Positions 22,667 through 33,132 of a DNA stretch of 64,000 nucleotides are shown here, one piece after another (position 1 is the first letter of the stretch; every line of letters starts with the position of its first letter). The notes under the pieces are model-generated. The model was not told the DNA's origin and searched no databases. It saw only the letters and a list, made by a program, of their open reading frames with translations. This DNA is from Poa pratensis (taxonomy: Eukaryota; Streptophyta; Magnoliopsida; Poales; Poaceae), in NCBI GenBank assembly GCA_947311845.1, contig CAMZMU010000035.1, forward strand, positions 5,370,344-5,434,343, given 5' to 3'. Both the position numbers and the translations under genes were made by a program.

Positions 22667-23164
22667 CGTCACTTCCTCTTCTTTGAGTGACCAGGTTTCT
22701 GAGTCTCGTGTGTTGGCGCCTAGCTCTAAGGTTCTGTTGGGCAAAGAGGTTCCTGCTTTGCTTCTCGACTTGGAGGCGGCTCGCCCTGGATATGGCAAGG
22801 AGATTATTCGTGTCTTGATGGGGATGGCTTCTGATGCTGAAATCATGAAGGTGGAGAAGTCTCTCAAGAAGATGGGTAAGAAGCTTCGCGTTGCAAGGAA
22901 AGGTTCCGCTTCTATTGTTGAGACCATTTGAGGTAGTCATGTTGTCGGTTCGTGGTCGCGATAGGTTGGACGAGTTTGTGAGCGGTCGGGTTGCTTCTGG
23001 ATGTTGCCTGTCGTAGGTGTTGGTCTTTGCGTTTGTGTGGGTACCTTGATGTGGTGTTGATGTTTGTTGTATGGTTTTCGCCCGGTTTCTTGCACTAATA
23101 AACCGGGCACCTTCTTCTTAATAAATCTAAGGCAAAGCTTTTGCCTTCGTTTCAAAAAAAAAAA
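22667..23164 (+). mobile_element. 5'-truncated LINE fragment
   Basis: 498 bp ending AAGCTTTTGCCTTCGTTTC plus an A-tail, flanked by the 11-bp duplication GATGGAGCTTC (22656-22666, 23165-23175). The sense frame at 22683-22931 is probably the end of a LINE ORF. Confidence 0.8.
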
Positions 23165-23233
23165 GATGGAGCTTCAGCAAAAGGACAACGACATGGAATC
23201 CGGCCGCCAGTTCTGCTCGACGGAGGGAGGCCG

Positions 23234-24461
23234 CAACGGCGGAGGCAGGAAAATTGTTTAGGGGGGGGGGGGGGGGGGGGCGAACAAAGAAGACAACTCA
23301 CAAATGTAAAAAAAAAGGCAAAAAAGTGGGATGAAGTGATAACAAATTTTTTTTTCATTACCATTCATTGACACAAGCCAATTAGTGTTGTCGAGGACAC
23401 AAGGACATACAATTGCATATTACTAACTAACAAAATCTACACAATAGGAGATAGACTGATAAAGCAACTAACACTTTTCAATGTGAGTTAAGAACGCACT
23501 CCTTTCTATTGTTAACCTTTTTCCACTTTCTAAACCCTTCCACTGTGAACTTATCCGACCCTTTCTTTCCAAGTGGCTTCTTATAAAATAGAAAGCATGG
23601 AAAATAATAGACTGCATCTTTTATAGGGGAGTACTCTAACCAAAGGAAGGTTCCTTCTTGTACATGCTCTGATTCTTGCTCATCCAAATCAAGGGCAGCA
23701 ACCGGATCATCGCTCAATACTTTCTTCCCAAAATAAGAATGCATATTATGCATTGCTACAGCCTGTCTTTTATCTTTAGCCATGATCAACCTAGCAAAAT
23801 TGAACACCATGAGGCATCAGCTATGACTAATACGGAGTATAATTTACCTAGTTGGGAATTAATAAGACAAACCAAAATCAAATGGCACATATGAAAGGGG
23901 AATAGATTCAGGATACAATCATACACTAATTGGTACAAAACAAGTGCCAGATCTATGGGGAATCAATAATTTGTACCTGTCAAAATGGGAGGGGCACCGC
24001 CGCTTGTCCCGCCTAGGCTTGCCGGCCTTGCTCGCTAGAGGTCAGGAAGGCGCTGGCGCGCTGCGGCCTGCGGAGCTTCTGTGATCTGTCGACCATGGAC
24101 AGGAGCAGGGCAGCAGGGGATGGAGTCATGGAGTTGAGATTGGGGAGCGGACGAACAGAGAAGAACCGGAAGAGGAAGGAGAGGCAGCCGGCAGGTGACG
24201 AGCAGCGGAGCAGGGCCCCAGCGACACGCCGAGTCGAGCAGAGCTGCTCGTGGCCTCATGCTGCTGTGCGCCTCGGCCTGGGCCTTGGGCGGCTGGGCTG
24301 CCTCTTCCCAAATCCCCACTTTTCCTTCTTTTTTTATTTAGAGAATAGTTTAAAGGAGACCACGAAGTCAACATTTTTAGGGGTATATAAAAAATAGTTT
24401 GCATGTTGTGGGGGGGGGGGGGGGGCTCGGGCCCCTGCTGGTCCCCCTGCCTCCGCCGGTG
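23234..24461 (-). mobile_element. hAT-type DNA transposon with internal ZMYM/TTF-like fragment
   Basis: Terminal inverted repeats CAACGGCGGAGGCAGG (left) and CACCGGCGGAGGCAGG (right, on the minus strand) are flanked by a perfect 8-bp target duplication GGAGGCCG (23226-23233, 24462-24469), the hAT signature. Inside are G tracts of 20 (23261-23280) and 16 bases (24410-24425). On the minus strand 23478-23810 encodes part of a hAT-related TTF-type zinc-finger protein (VYYFPCFLFYKKPLGKKGSD, TVEGFRKWKKVN). No dimerisation domain is seen, so it is internally deleted. A short plus-strand frame in the host DNA (from 23166, MELQQKDNDMESGRQF) is split by the insertion; its identity is unknown. Confidence 0.85.
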
Positions 24462-24649
24462 GGAGGCCGGCCGCTGCTGCAGATCGACGATCGACGAAGG
24501 GCGGGCGGAGGTGCAGGGTCGCGTGCCTGGCCGGGTCGAGCGTGAGGGAATGGAGTATGTAACACTGTCACCTGATCTCATTCTCTGTCCCATCCAAAAT
24601 CAACATGCTCATAGATCCCCTACCACTACTCACATTATTTGACAGACGT

Positions 24650-25190
24650 GCATCATCAATAGAAATGCGTTTTTTTTTGCAGCACGTGAGAAAACAGTTT
24701 TAGGCTTTCAACAATACTTTTGATTTAGGGTATATAATAAATAAAATTAAATATTTATATCACCTGAGTAAATAATTTGAATACTGTATCAGTAGTACAT
24801 TTATCATTTCACACATCATTACATGAACAAGAACATCTCATATGTTTTATACAAAACAAAAATGTTCGGGAACAAGAACATCTCACAGATTTTGAAAACG
24901 TCCAGACTTAAAATTGTTCATTTTTAAGAAGGTTCATATTTTTTAAAATATTCATTTTTGGAAATGGTTTTGACTTTGAAAATTGCTCTTTTTAATATGG
25001 TTCAGAATTTGAAAAAAATATGTTTGAAAAAATTCATTTTTGAATGGTTAAAATCTTGCTAAATTGTTCAGATTATGAAAATATTCATAATTAAATAAGG
25101 TTCATGATTCAGTAAATCTAAGAATGTCCATGATTTATTAAATATTTGAACTTTTTAAAAAATGTTCATCTGATTCAAGAAAGGTAGGAA
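24650..25190. other. AT-rich transposon-like sequence, no gene
   Basis: Many degenerate TTCATTTTTGAA-like words in both orientations, typical of the interior of grass DNA transposons. No ends or coding sequence recognised. Confidence 0.35.
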
Positions 25191-25403
25191 AACGGAAAAG
25201 CCGAAAATACACGTAGATAAGCCGGTCCATTTGGACGAGCTCTGCAAGCGAGTCGGTGCGGGGCTGCGGGCGAGATATTCTTAGAAGCAAAAAAGTAACC
25301 AAACAGGTTCCAAGTGATAATTGAGGCAACGATAATCATTCTGACCAGGACAAACTAAACAAGTAAAATAACCTGCTACGGCTACGCATCAAGAAGCAAG
25401 ATT

Positions 25404-26036
25404 TCAGATATCCTCTGCAACATCGTATCCAGCAAAGAGAATGCAGACATGATCCATCATGACATGTTCCAGGACATGGTCCAGGCCGAGGAGCACATCG
25501 GTGGAGCCGGTGAAATGGCATCCATTTTCGGGGCAGGATAGCTGCCTGTGCGGGCAGTGCCTCTCATGGCCGGTTCGCTCGTGGTACCGCGTGGTGGCGG
25601 GGCAGCCGTGGACGGCGTTGGAGCAAGGCACCCGGACGGCCTCCAAGACTTTCTCGAACGCGATGCAGCGGTGGTAGCCGCCGGCGACGGAGCAGGCGTG
25701 GCACCTGCGCTTGTTCAGGAGCCTGCCGTGGCAGGATGAACAGATGACGTGCCCGACCAAGCACTGCAGGAAATGCATCATGATTTGAACTCGGCATCTA
25801 TAAGTTCTTACTGAACAACTTAAATAGATTTTCTTTCGCAAGCATGGCATCCCAAAATGCAACGGCAGATGGATACTGGAGCTATAAAATGGATTGCGCA
25901 ATAATGCTAGATCAAGGACAAGTGAAGGTATGAGATGAGACCTGGAAGACGGCGGCTGGAGGGGATCCATGCAGATGCCGCAGTCAAGCACATCCAGCTC
26001 GACGCTGCCATTGGCGGTGGCCGCAGAGTTGTTCAT
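25404..26036 (-). pseudogene. SINA-like copy C, truncated and frameshifted
   Basis: Exon 1 (25942-26036) gives MNNSAATANGSVELDVLDCG and ICMDPLQPP; it is 95 nt because one G is missing in CCGCCGTCTTCCAG (paralogues read P-V-F-Q), so the RING frame is lost before the donor. Exon 2 (25404-25763) starts after TTCCTGCAG with CLVGHVICSSCHGRLL and keeps the rest of the RING and the SIAH finger (CSNAVHGC, HERHCPHRQLSCPENGC) but stops after 119 residues. The whole SINA beta domain (about 150 residues in E and G) is missing. With the base restored it would be a zinc-finger-only protein of about 150 residues. Confidence 0.8.
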
Positions 26037-26191
26037 CTCCCCTCCTTCGCCGCAGAGTTGCAGAAACCAGTAGTTGATGTCGAAATCTGTAGCTTTCTTC
26101 GTGCTTATCGCTTTCTTTAGCTCGCTCGCACTAGCCGTTCTGGCGATATGACGTGATGTGAAGAAACACGGTAGTGCTACTACACTACCAG

Positions 26192-26265
26192 GCTTTAAAT
26201 TTTGGTAGATATGCTCCCCTGCTTTAAATTCTGGTAGATATGCTCCCCTGCTTTAAATTCTTCTG
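26192..26265. repeat. 29-bp tandem repeat, 2.5 copies
   Basis: GCTTTAAATTYTGGTAGATATGCTCCCCT occurs twice, followed by a partial third copy. Confidence 0.85.
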
Positions 26266-26404
26266 AGATTGTCAATTTACAACTACGTGCAGGTTGTAAA
26301 CCTCCAAATGCACTCTCATTATTCACTTGTGCGCATCATTGATGATTTCAGGTGCTCCTAATTCCAGATAAGTACACTCAGTAATCACGAAATGTCACAA
26401 AAGA

Positions 26405-27336
26405 CACAGCTGCATATAGGCACAGGGTGGAATATCAGGTTCAGGCGTTGCTTCGGACCTGTGGAAGTCCAACAGTGGGAAGCGCTCTTGGAAGAGATTG
26501 GGGAGGTGGAACCGTCCCAGGAGAGGGACGAGGTAGGGTTGGATCTGGATCCATCCCATACCTTCACCAACAATTCCCTGTATAGGAAGCTGGTGTCAAT
26601 TTGAGGTGAACCCTAGGGCCAGAGACATCTGGAAAGATGAGGTGCCACTCAAGATCAGAATCTTCCGGTGGCAATTGGATAGAGGACAGCTGCCTTCAAG
26701 TGATCAAGTTGCGCTGCGTCCGGGCCGTCGAATGGGCAGTGTGCTCTTTGCGATAGTCCGGAAGACGGGAATCATATTATGTTTAGTTGCGCGTTGGCTG
26801 GCTTCGTTTGGAGCGGGGTTCGGGAGAGCTTTAATGTGGGGTGGAACCCCGCTAGTTTCGCTGACCTGTCCCAAATTCTGGGAGGGTTTAAGGGGCACAA
26901 GCGCAGAGTGTTGCGTGTGCTCAGCTATTTGCTGGGGGCTTTGGCTGATCCGTAACAAGTTTACTATTGAAGCTAAATTCCCTAGGCAACCAGCTGACTG
27001 TGTATTCAAAATTCTGATCCTTTTGCAGCAATGGAGGTCGCTGCTCAAGGCCGAGGCCGCTCCCCTACTAGACGCCGTCCTCGCATCGCTTAAGGAGCTT
27101 TTCGTCAAGACCAATTCTGTGCCACCTCCCTCTGCTTAGGAGCTGCTGCGCCAGCTGGTGGCGCTTGTGCCAGGAGTGTTCCTTAAAAACTCCAGTTATC
27201 CGTGCCGTAAAAACTAGTCTTATTCTGCCTGTTTAGGCTTGGTCTGTAATAACTTAAGTTCCTGCCTTTGTTGGTGTTGTGTACTCTGTCGTCGTGGCTT
27301 TATTAATTTAAAGTCGGGCACGTTGCCTTCCGTTTA
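26405..27336 (+). mobile_element. 5'-truncated LINE fragment with zf-RVT region
   Basis: 932 bp flanked by a perfect 15-bp duplication AAATGTCACAAAAGA (26390-26404, 27337-27351). The frame from 26606 includes WKDEVPLKIRIFRWQLDRGQ, the usual start of a LINE zf-RVT domain, and then CWGLWLIRNKFTIEAKFP. It ends GGCACGTTGCCTTCCGTTT without a long A-tail. Confidence 0.88.
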
Positions 27337-27351
27337 AAATGTCACAAAAGA

Positions 27352-27789
27352 GTTTTTGCTAACACAAAGTATTAGAGAGAAGTACGGATAACATGTCTAT
27401 ACAAATGTCAACAAATCAGCTGGAAAAAAGTGAAATCTAGATTTAACCTGAAGCTGGTTTCTTCCGGGCGAAATGAGAAGACCGACACCAGGTTCAGAAG
27501 CAGAAGGAGCGCAACAGAGACGAGAAGCGACAACTAGCTTGATTGAGCATCACATCACAATATAGCTTCCAAGAGATGTGATTCCAACTATTTCCAGCAC
27601 CAGTCGACAACTTATCTAGGGTACACATAAAAAGTAGAATGTCCACTCGACATCTGCAGATGCTCACAACTAAACCATTACAAAAGTTCAACGTGTTCAG
27701 ATGCAGGCATGCAGCCTCGAGGGTGGAAAAAAAAACAAGTCATGAGCCGAGGAAACAACTCTCATCGACGTACAGTTGGTCTATCCTAT
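27352..27789. repeat. Segmental duplicate of SINA 3' flank
   Basis: Together with 26270-26404, this matches 31830-32240 in order (CTAATTCCARATRAGTACA, AATAAATCAGCT, GAGCATTACACA-like words). It is a trace of tandem duplication of the SINA unit. No gene. Confidence 0.6.
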
Positions 27790-28063
27790 CTACTTGAACA
27801 AGTCAATGAACAAGTCATGCAGCTTGGAAGTGCGTTCGTAGTCGGACTCAGTTGATGGCCAGTCGACGTGCGCGTCCACAAGATGGCGCATGAGCTGCGA
27901 GGCTGAGCCGGCGAAGCCACACTCGGCATCAGGGCAGGAGCCCGGCGCGCGGGGGCACGACTTCTCGTGATCCGCTAGGTCGCATCTTGATAGTGCAACC
28001 GTGCTTGGTGTTGCAGCAAGGGGCCTTGACGGACTCCAGGATTTTCTCAACCGCGGTTGACGA
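27790..28063 (-). pseudogene. SINA-like copy H, exon 2 fragment
   Basis: Starts at TAVEKILESVKAPCCNTKHG, part of the SIAH finger, then changes frame near 27980 and continues DHEKSCPRAPGSCPDAECGF, AGSASQLMRHLVDAHVDWPS, ending at 27790. RING, exon 1 and the SINA domain are missing. The break at 28063 is where LTR-like sequence begins. Confidence 0.8.
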
Positions 28064-28700
28064 GGGGTGGACTCGGCAAATCTCTGGGTTGTGTACCCCG
28101 GGTTGATTGAGGGGAGAGATGGCGCGCTGGTAGTTCCGTCGGCTGACAAGCAAGGATTTACCTAGGTTCGGCCGCTCATGGTGAGGTAAAGACCTACATC
28201 CTGCTTGTCTGATCTGTATAGATGATGATGATATTACATGATGGCCGCGAGGGCGATGAGAGACGTGGTCTCGCTAGGGCTATGCCTATCTGTGTCGATC
28301 CCTCTAATGGGGTGCCCCTGCCTGGCTTTATAAAGGGATCCAGGTAGGGTTTACATGAGTTTCTTGTCTTGTATTCCAAGTTGTACCTTGTTGAGCTTCA
28401 TTGGCCCGCCAGGTGGGTCTTTGTTGTCATCTTGTAATAGGCCGCATGTCGGGTCCTAGTCTTGGCGTGCACCAGGTATCTTCACCGTGGGGTAGTCGAA
28501 GGGTAGCCCCACGACAGGAGCCCCGAGTGCTTGGTCGAATCGAAGATTCGGGTAAGGACTCTTTCCTCCTGGGCACGCCGTCGGGTTCCTGAAAGGGACA
28601 AGTAAAAATGATTCGACTCCGGCCGTTGAGGGCTTACAGAGGATGGTTTAGTCGGTAAAGTTTCGACTGAATATTGATCTCATGCTATCGGGGTCGCGAC
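28064..28700. mobile_element. LTR-retrotransposon (probable LTR) fragment
   Basis: GC-rich non-coding sequence with words typical of grass LTRs (ACCTAGGTTCGGCCGCTCAT, GGTGCCCCTGCC, CTTTATAAAG as a TATA candidate, AGTAGCCCCCGAG). It truncates SINA-H. The second LTR and target duplication were not found; class is uncertain. Confidence 0.5.
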
Positions 28701-28843
28701 AGCGCTCCGATGGGAGTAGCCCCCGAGATTAAGCTGAATTGCTTGTAATTGAGCTTAATCTTAATTAGCCTTCAGTAGAAAGCCGGTTATTGCCATACTC
28801 CCGATGAGAGTGAATGAGGGACTCGATAATGAGTAGAGTCTCG

Positions 28844-28952
28844 TTCAGCCTGTTGGCTTACCGTGTATTTTTATTCAGCCTGGTGGCTTACTGTGTATTT
28901 TTATTCAGCCTGGTAGCTTACTGTGTATTTTATTCAGCCTGTTGGCTTACTT
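28844..28952. repeat. 30-bp tandem repeat, about 3.6 copies
   Basis: TTCAGCCTGKTGGCTTACYG followed by TGTATTTTTA, starting at 28844, 28874, 28904 and 28933. Confidence 0.9.
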
Positions 28953-29044
28953 CTCTATGGGCACTCGAAAGTTGTTCGAATGCTCGTTCAGCCTGTTGGC
29001 CTACTGAATGATTTGTTTTGTCGATGACTGTGAATTTCCAAGAC

Positions 29045-29152
29045 GAATTTGTTATGGCCTGTGCGGCGCAGCACCTGGGAGATCATCGGGTACGGCCAAG
29101 GCGAGTTTGTTGTGGCCTGTGCGGCGCAACACCCGGGAGAGCATCGGGTAGG
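29045..29152. repeat. 58-bp tandem duplication
   Basis: GARTTTGTTRTGGCCTGTGC units begin at 29045 and 29103. Confidence 0.85.
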
Positions 29153-29634
29153 ACAACTCTTTACCAAAGATTTCATCCTTTCCCATGCTTGGGCAACATG
29201 GTCATTATCAAATTGCTTGAAATTCATAATGCTACTTCTCAAGGATATAATCTTAGCAGGAGGATAATATTTTCCTATGAAAGCATCTTTGCATTTTGTC
29301 CATAAATCAGTACTATTTCTAGGCAAAGATAACAACCATTCTTTATCTCTTCCTCTCAAAGAGAAAGGAAATAATTTCAATACTTTTACATCTCACAAAG
29401 TTCAACAAAATTATAAAGATGGGCAGCAGCATCATCAGTACTAACACCAGAAAATTGTTGTTTCATAACAAGATTTAATAGAGCAGATGTAATTTCATAA
29501 AAGTCTGCTTTAGAATCAAGTGGAGCAATATGAGTGCATATGAAATCATTATTATTTGTGCCAGTGAAGTCACACAACTTAGTGTTCTCAGGAGTACTTA
29601 TTTTAATAAAATAAACACTATGCCGAAATAACAA
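29150..29634 (-). pseudogene. gag fragment of Athila-like Gypsy element
   Basis: The minus frame reads APLDSKADFYEITSALLNLV, GVSTDDAAAHLYNFVELCE, breaks near 29386, then LKLFPFSLRGRDKEWLLSLP and NFKQFDNDHVAQAWERMKSL, the conserved Retrotrans_gag core. No zinc knuckle or pol follows; the left side runs into the 58-bp repeat. Confidence 0.85.
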
Positions 29635-29794
29635 AATAAAAACAAGTAACTATTTTTTTTGCCTTTTTGATAAAGAGAGCAAACAAGACAAAATAAAAAT
29701 AAACTAAGCAAGACAAATAACAAAGTAAAGAGATTGGAAGTGAGAGACTCCCCTTGCAGAAGGCTTGACCTCCCCGGCAACGGCTCCAGAAAAA

Positions 29795-30930
29795 GTGCTT
29801 GATGACGCGAAAGACACACGTTTGTTGGGAACCTCAAGAGGAATGTATGATGAGTACAACAGCAAGTTTTCGCTCAGTAAGAAACCAAAGTTTAATCGGA
29901 CCAGTAGGAGACCGAAGTCACTTCTGAAGGTTGTTGATGAAGGAGTGTAGTGCGGCGCAACACCAGGGATTCCGGCGCCAACGTGGAACCTGCACAACAC
30001 AATCAAACTACTTTGCCCCAACTTAATAGTGAGGTTGTCAATCTCACCGGCTTGCTGAAAACAAAGGATTAGACGTATAGTGTGGAAAATGGTGTTTGTT
30101 TGCAGAGAATGGAAGAGAACAATGATTGCAGTAGGTTGTATTTCAGATGTAAAAGAATGGATCAGTGTCCACAGTTCACTAGTGGTGTCTTTCCATAATA
30201 AATAACTAACATGCTGGGTAAACAAATTACAGCTGGGCAATTGACAATATTGAAAAGTGCATAGTATGCATTTGCAAGTTGTAGTGTCTACTATGAGATT
30301 TATTTGGGCATTATGACAAAGTACACAGACCGCTATCCAGCATGCATCTATGACTAAATAGTCCACCTTCAGGTTAGCGTTCGCACCGCTTCCAGTATTA
30401 AGTTGCAAGCAACAGACAATTGTATTAAGTAAAGTGCATAATGTAAACAACACATTCATCCTTAGACAAAACATTGTTGTTTTACCCTAGTAGCAACAGC
30501 ACATCCACAACCTTAGGGGTGCTGTCACTCCCCAGATTAAATGGAGACTGAACCCACTACCTAGCATAAATACTCCCTCTTGGAGTCACAAGCATCCACT
30601 TGGCCAAAGTATCAACAAGTAACGAAGAGTATGCAAGATCATAAAAGACATAGACATGATAATTCAATATTCAACTTGACATAGTATCAATATTCATCGG
30701 ATTCCAGCAAACACAACATGTAGCATTAAAATAAGATTAAATAAGATGATCTTGATCATGATAGGCAGCTCACAAGATCTAAATATGATGGCACTAGAGG
30801 AGAAGACAACCATCTAACTACTGCTATGGACCCATAGTCCAAGGATGATCTACTCACACATCACTCCGGAGGCAGGCATGGCGATGTAGAGCCCTCCGGT
30901 GATGATTCCCCTCTCCGGCAGGGTGCCGGG
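29795..30930 (-). mobile_element. LTR and primer-binding site of the same Athila-like element
   Basis: On the minus strand CTGGAGCCGTTGCCGGGGAG near 29770-29790 matches the tRNA-Asp primer-binding site (one mismatch), placing the 5' LTR at higher coordinates. 30480-30930 carries sequence found in many grass Gypsy LTRs (TAAATACTCCCTCTTGGAGT, GGACCCATAGTCCAAGGATG, CATCACTCCGGAGGC). It is cut off near 30930. The long open minus-strand frame at 29704-30474 crosses the LTR and is not considered a gene. Confidence 0.7.
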
Positions 30931-31640
30931 AATAGCTTCAGAATGCTAGCCGGTTGGCCGCTGGCCACGCCGCCATGAATGCCGACGCGGTCAAATGATA
31001 GGTCCTCCGTCGGATAGGCCGGTCAAAGGTGGGTCCGCACTGTCAGCAACCAGGGGCGGACGCGTCCGGGCGCGTCTGGGCCGCCCCAAACCCTCCCCAC
31101 ATATGGGTTGGGTTTGGGGTGTGCTGGACAGCCCGGACGTTTGGGGACGATTTGGGGGCCTCCTTTGGGTGGAGGTTTTTGGCCCAAAGGCCGTCCAGGC
31201 TATCCACCTGGACGTTTGGGCGGGGTTTGGGGGACGCGGTTGGAAATGCTCTTAGGCCTCCTTTCCTCGCGCAACATGGAGAGCCTCACGGTAAGCTCTA
31301 GCACGCGGCTGTGTGGCTCCGTCTACTACCGGTGCTGCCCAGTGCGGCTAGACACCGGTGTGGCCATGGGGATGGGGCTAGACACCTGCCGCCGCCGATA
31401 GGAACTAGAACGGGCACATGGGAATGCGAAAATGGAGTTTTGCCACTACCGCCGCCGTTGGTGTCATCAGTTATATTTTTTTTTTGTGAGGCTTAGTCAT
31501 CAGTTGTATTTAGATTTTCTTTTGTAGGCTAAATGGTAGATCGAGGAGAAGTGGCGAAGCTCCGTCTTCGCTTTCCCCTGCTCATGTTCTAGTTCCTATC
31601 GGCGGCGGGTGTGTTGAGTTTAGTAGAGTAATTTGGTGTT
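30931..31640. other. No gene; GC-rich repeat-like block then unique DNA
   Basis: 30990-31255 is GC-rich with repeated GGACGTTTGGG words and ends GGAAATGCTCTTAG, like the edge of a small DNA transposon. 31260-31640 shows short frames only. Confidence 0.35.
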
Positions 31641-31829
31641 GAAATGCTGCTATCCCTTGCATTGACCATTGAGTTGGACGGTGGATGTAGGGTCGATGCA
31701 CGCTGTGCCTTGCCTTCAGCAAGATTAGATCCCGGTAGGATATCCGTTCTATTTTTCAAATCCATGTTCGAGCCTAGATGGATGGATATGCTCCCTGTTT
31801 ATACTATGTTTTTTAAAACTTTACATCCG

Positions 31830-32240
31830 TTCCTGAGATTATCAATTTACTATGTACAGATTTTCAAAAGAGCGCAGTTTAATTGATTACTGGTGCGAGT
31901 CCTAGCATCACTGGGGATTTGAGGTGCACCTAATTCCAAATGAGTACATTGTACACCAAGTAGTCATGAAGTATTACAGAGAAGTACTGACAATCTCGAT
32001 ACGAACTGCCAATAAATCAGCTAGATTGAGCATTACACAATAGAGTTCAGAGCAGCAACTAGCTAGCTTGAGCATTACACAGTATATAGCTTCTAAGTAT
32101 CCAAGAGATTTGATTCAATGGCTTTGTACCTACAATACATTAACATATAGGGCAGGAGCCATATCTTTCAGACTGCACCCTGAAATTTAAACTTTCAAGG
32201 TTCAGCATGTTCATCTGCAGCCTTGAGGCTGAAGGTACCA
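31830..32240. repeat. SINA 3'-flank segmental duplicate
   Basis: Partner of 26270-26404 plus 27352-27789. It lies about 900 bp downstream of the copy D stop codon. Confidence 0.6.
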
Positions 32241-32622
32241 CATTCGACCAAGTTTGAAACTCTCAGGTAGCAAAATCAAATACATGTCAGCATATGTGGT
32301 AAAGTGAAGATACCACATCTAGATCTGCCTACGATCTAGAACCCAACCATATTGCATCCTCGTGCTCGCCCCCTTTTTCATTTCCAAACGTCTCCAAGTT
32401 GGAGCTGAAATCCATTACTGAAGGACAACATAACAGGAATACCAAACAGGAAAGAGTTGTAGGGCCTAGAGAAAAGGAGAAAAGGTGGCTCCAAGGACAC
32501 CAGGTCGACCTAAACGAACGACCAAACCAATTTATTACTACTACTAGTTTTGGCAAAATCATCACCAAGTTTACTTAATTGTAGGGCAAATGTAGGCATC
32601 ATCACAGCCATCTTTCCTTTTT

Positions 32623-33090
32623 GAGTTAATTGCGCCGGAGATCACACATCTCGTCACGTACGTGCACATTGGTCACACATCTGGAAAACGAGAATTTTTG
32701 GTCACACATCTCGACTTTGCGTGCACATTGGTCACAAACGGGAAGTGTCATCCCGTTTTGGATGGTAAATTTTCAGAAAACCCCCTAGAGAAATATTAAT
32801 TTTACAAAATGGTCCTCCTAATTTTACAAAATGGTCATTCTAATTTTACAAAATGGTCATTCTAATTTTACAAAATGGTCCTCCTATTTTTTTGAATTTT
32901 ACAAAATGGTCCTCCTAATATTACTCAGGGGGTTTTCTAAAAATTTACCATCCAAAACGGGATGACACTTCCCGTTTGTGACCAATGTGCACGCAAAGTC
33001 GAGATGTGTGACTCAAAAATCTCGTTTTCCAGATGTGTGACCAATGTGCACGTACGTGACGAGATGTGTGACCTCCAGCGCAATTAACTC
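32623..33090. mobile_element. Mutator-type foldback MITE
   Basis: 468 bp with long terminal inverted repeats of about 180 bp; ends GAGTTAATTGCG and CGCAATTAACTC. A perfect 9-bp target duplication TTCCTTTTT lies at 32614-32622 and 33091-33099, which points to a MULE. The loop holds five near-copies of AATTTTACAAAATGGTC. The right edge is 42 bp from the stop codon of SINA-D, so it probably lies in that gene's 3' UTR. Confidence 0.92.
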
Positions 33091-33132
33091 TTCCTTTTTT
33101 CCTCGTGACATGGGAAGTATCACCACCAATCT

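Noticed and set aside
29704..30474. 256-residue open frame on the minus strand
   Set aside because: It runs across the LTR of an Athila-like element just before its primer-binding site; Cys/Leu-rich composition, no domain.
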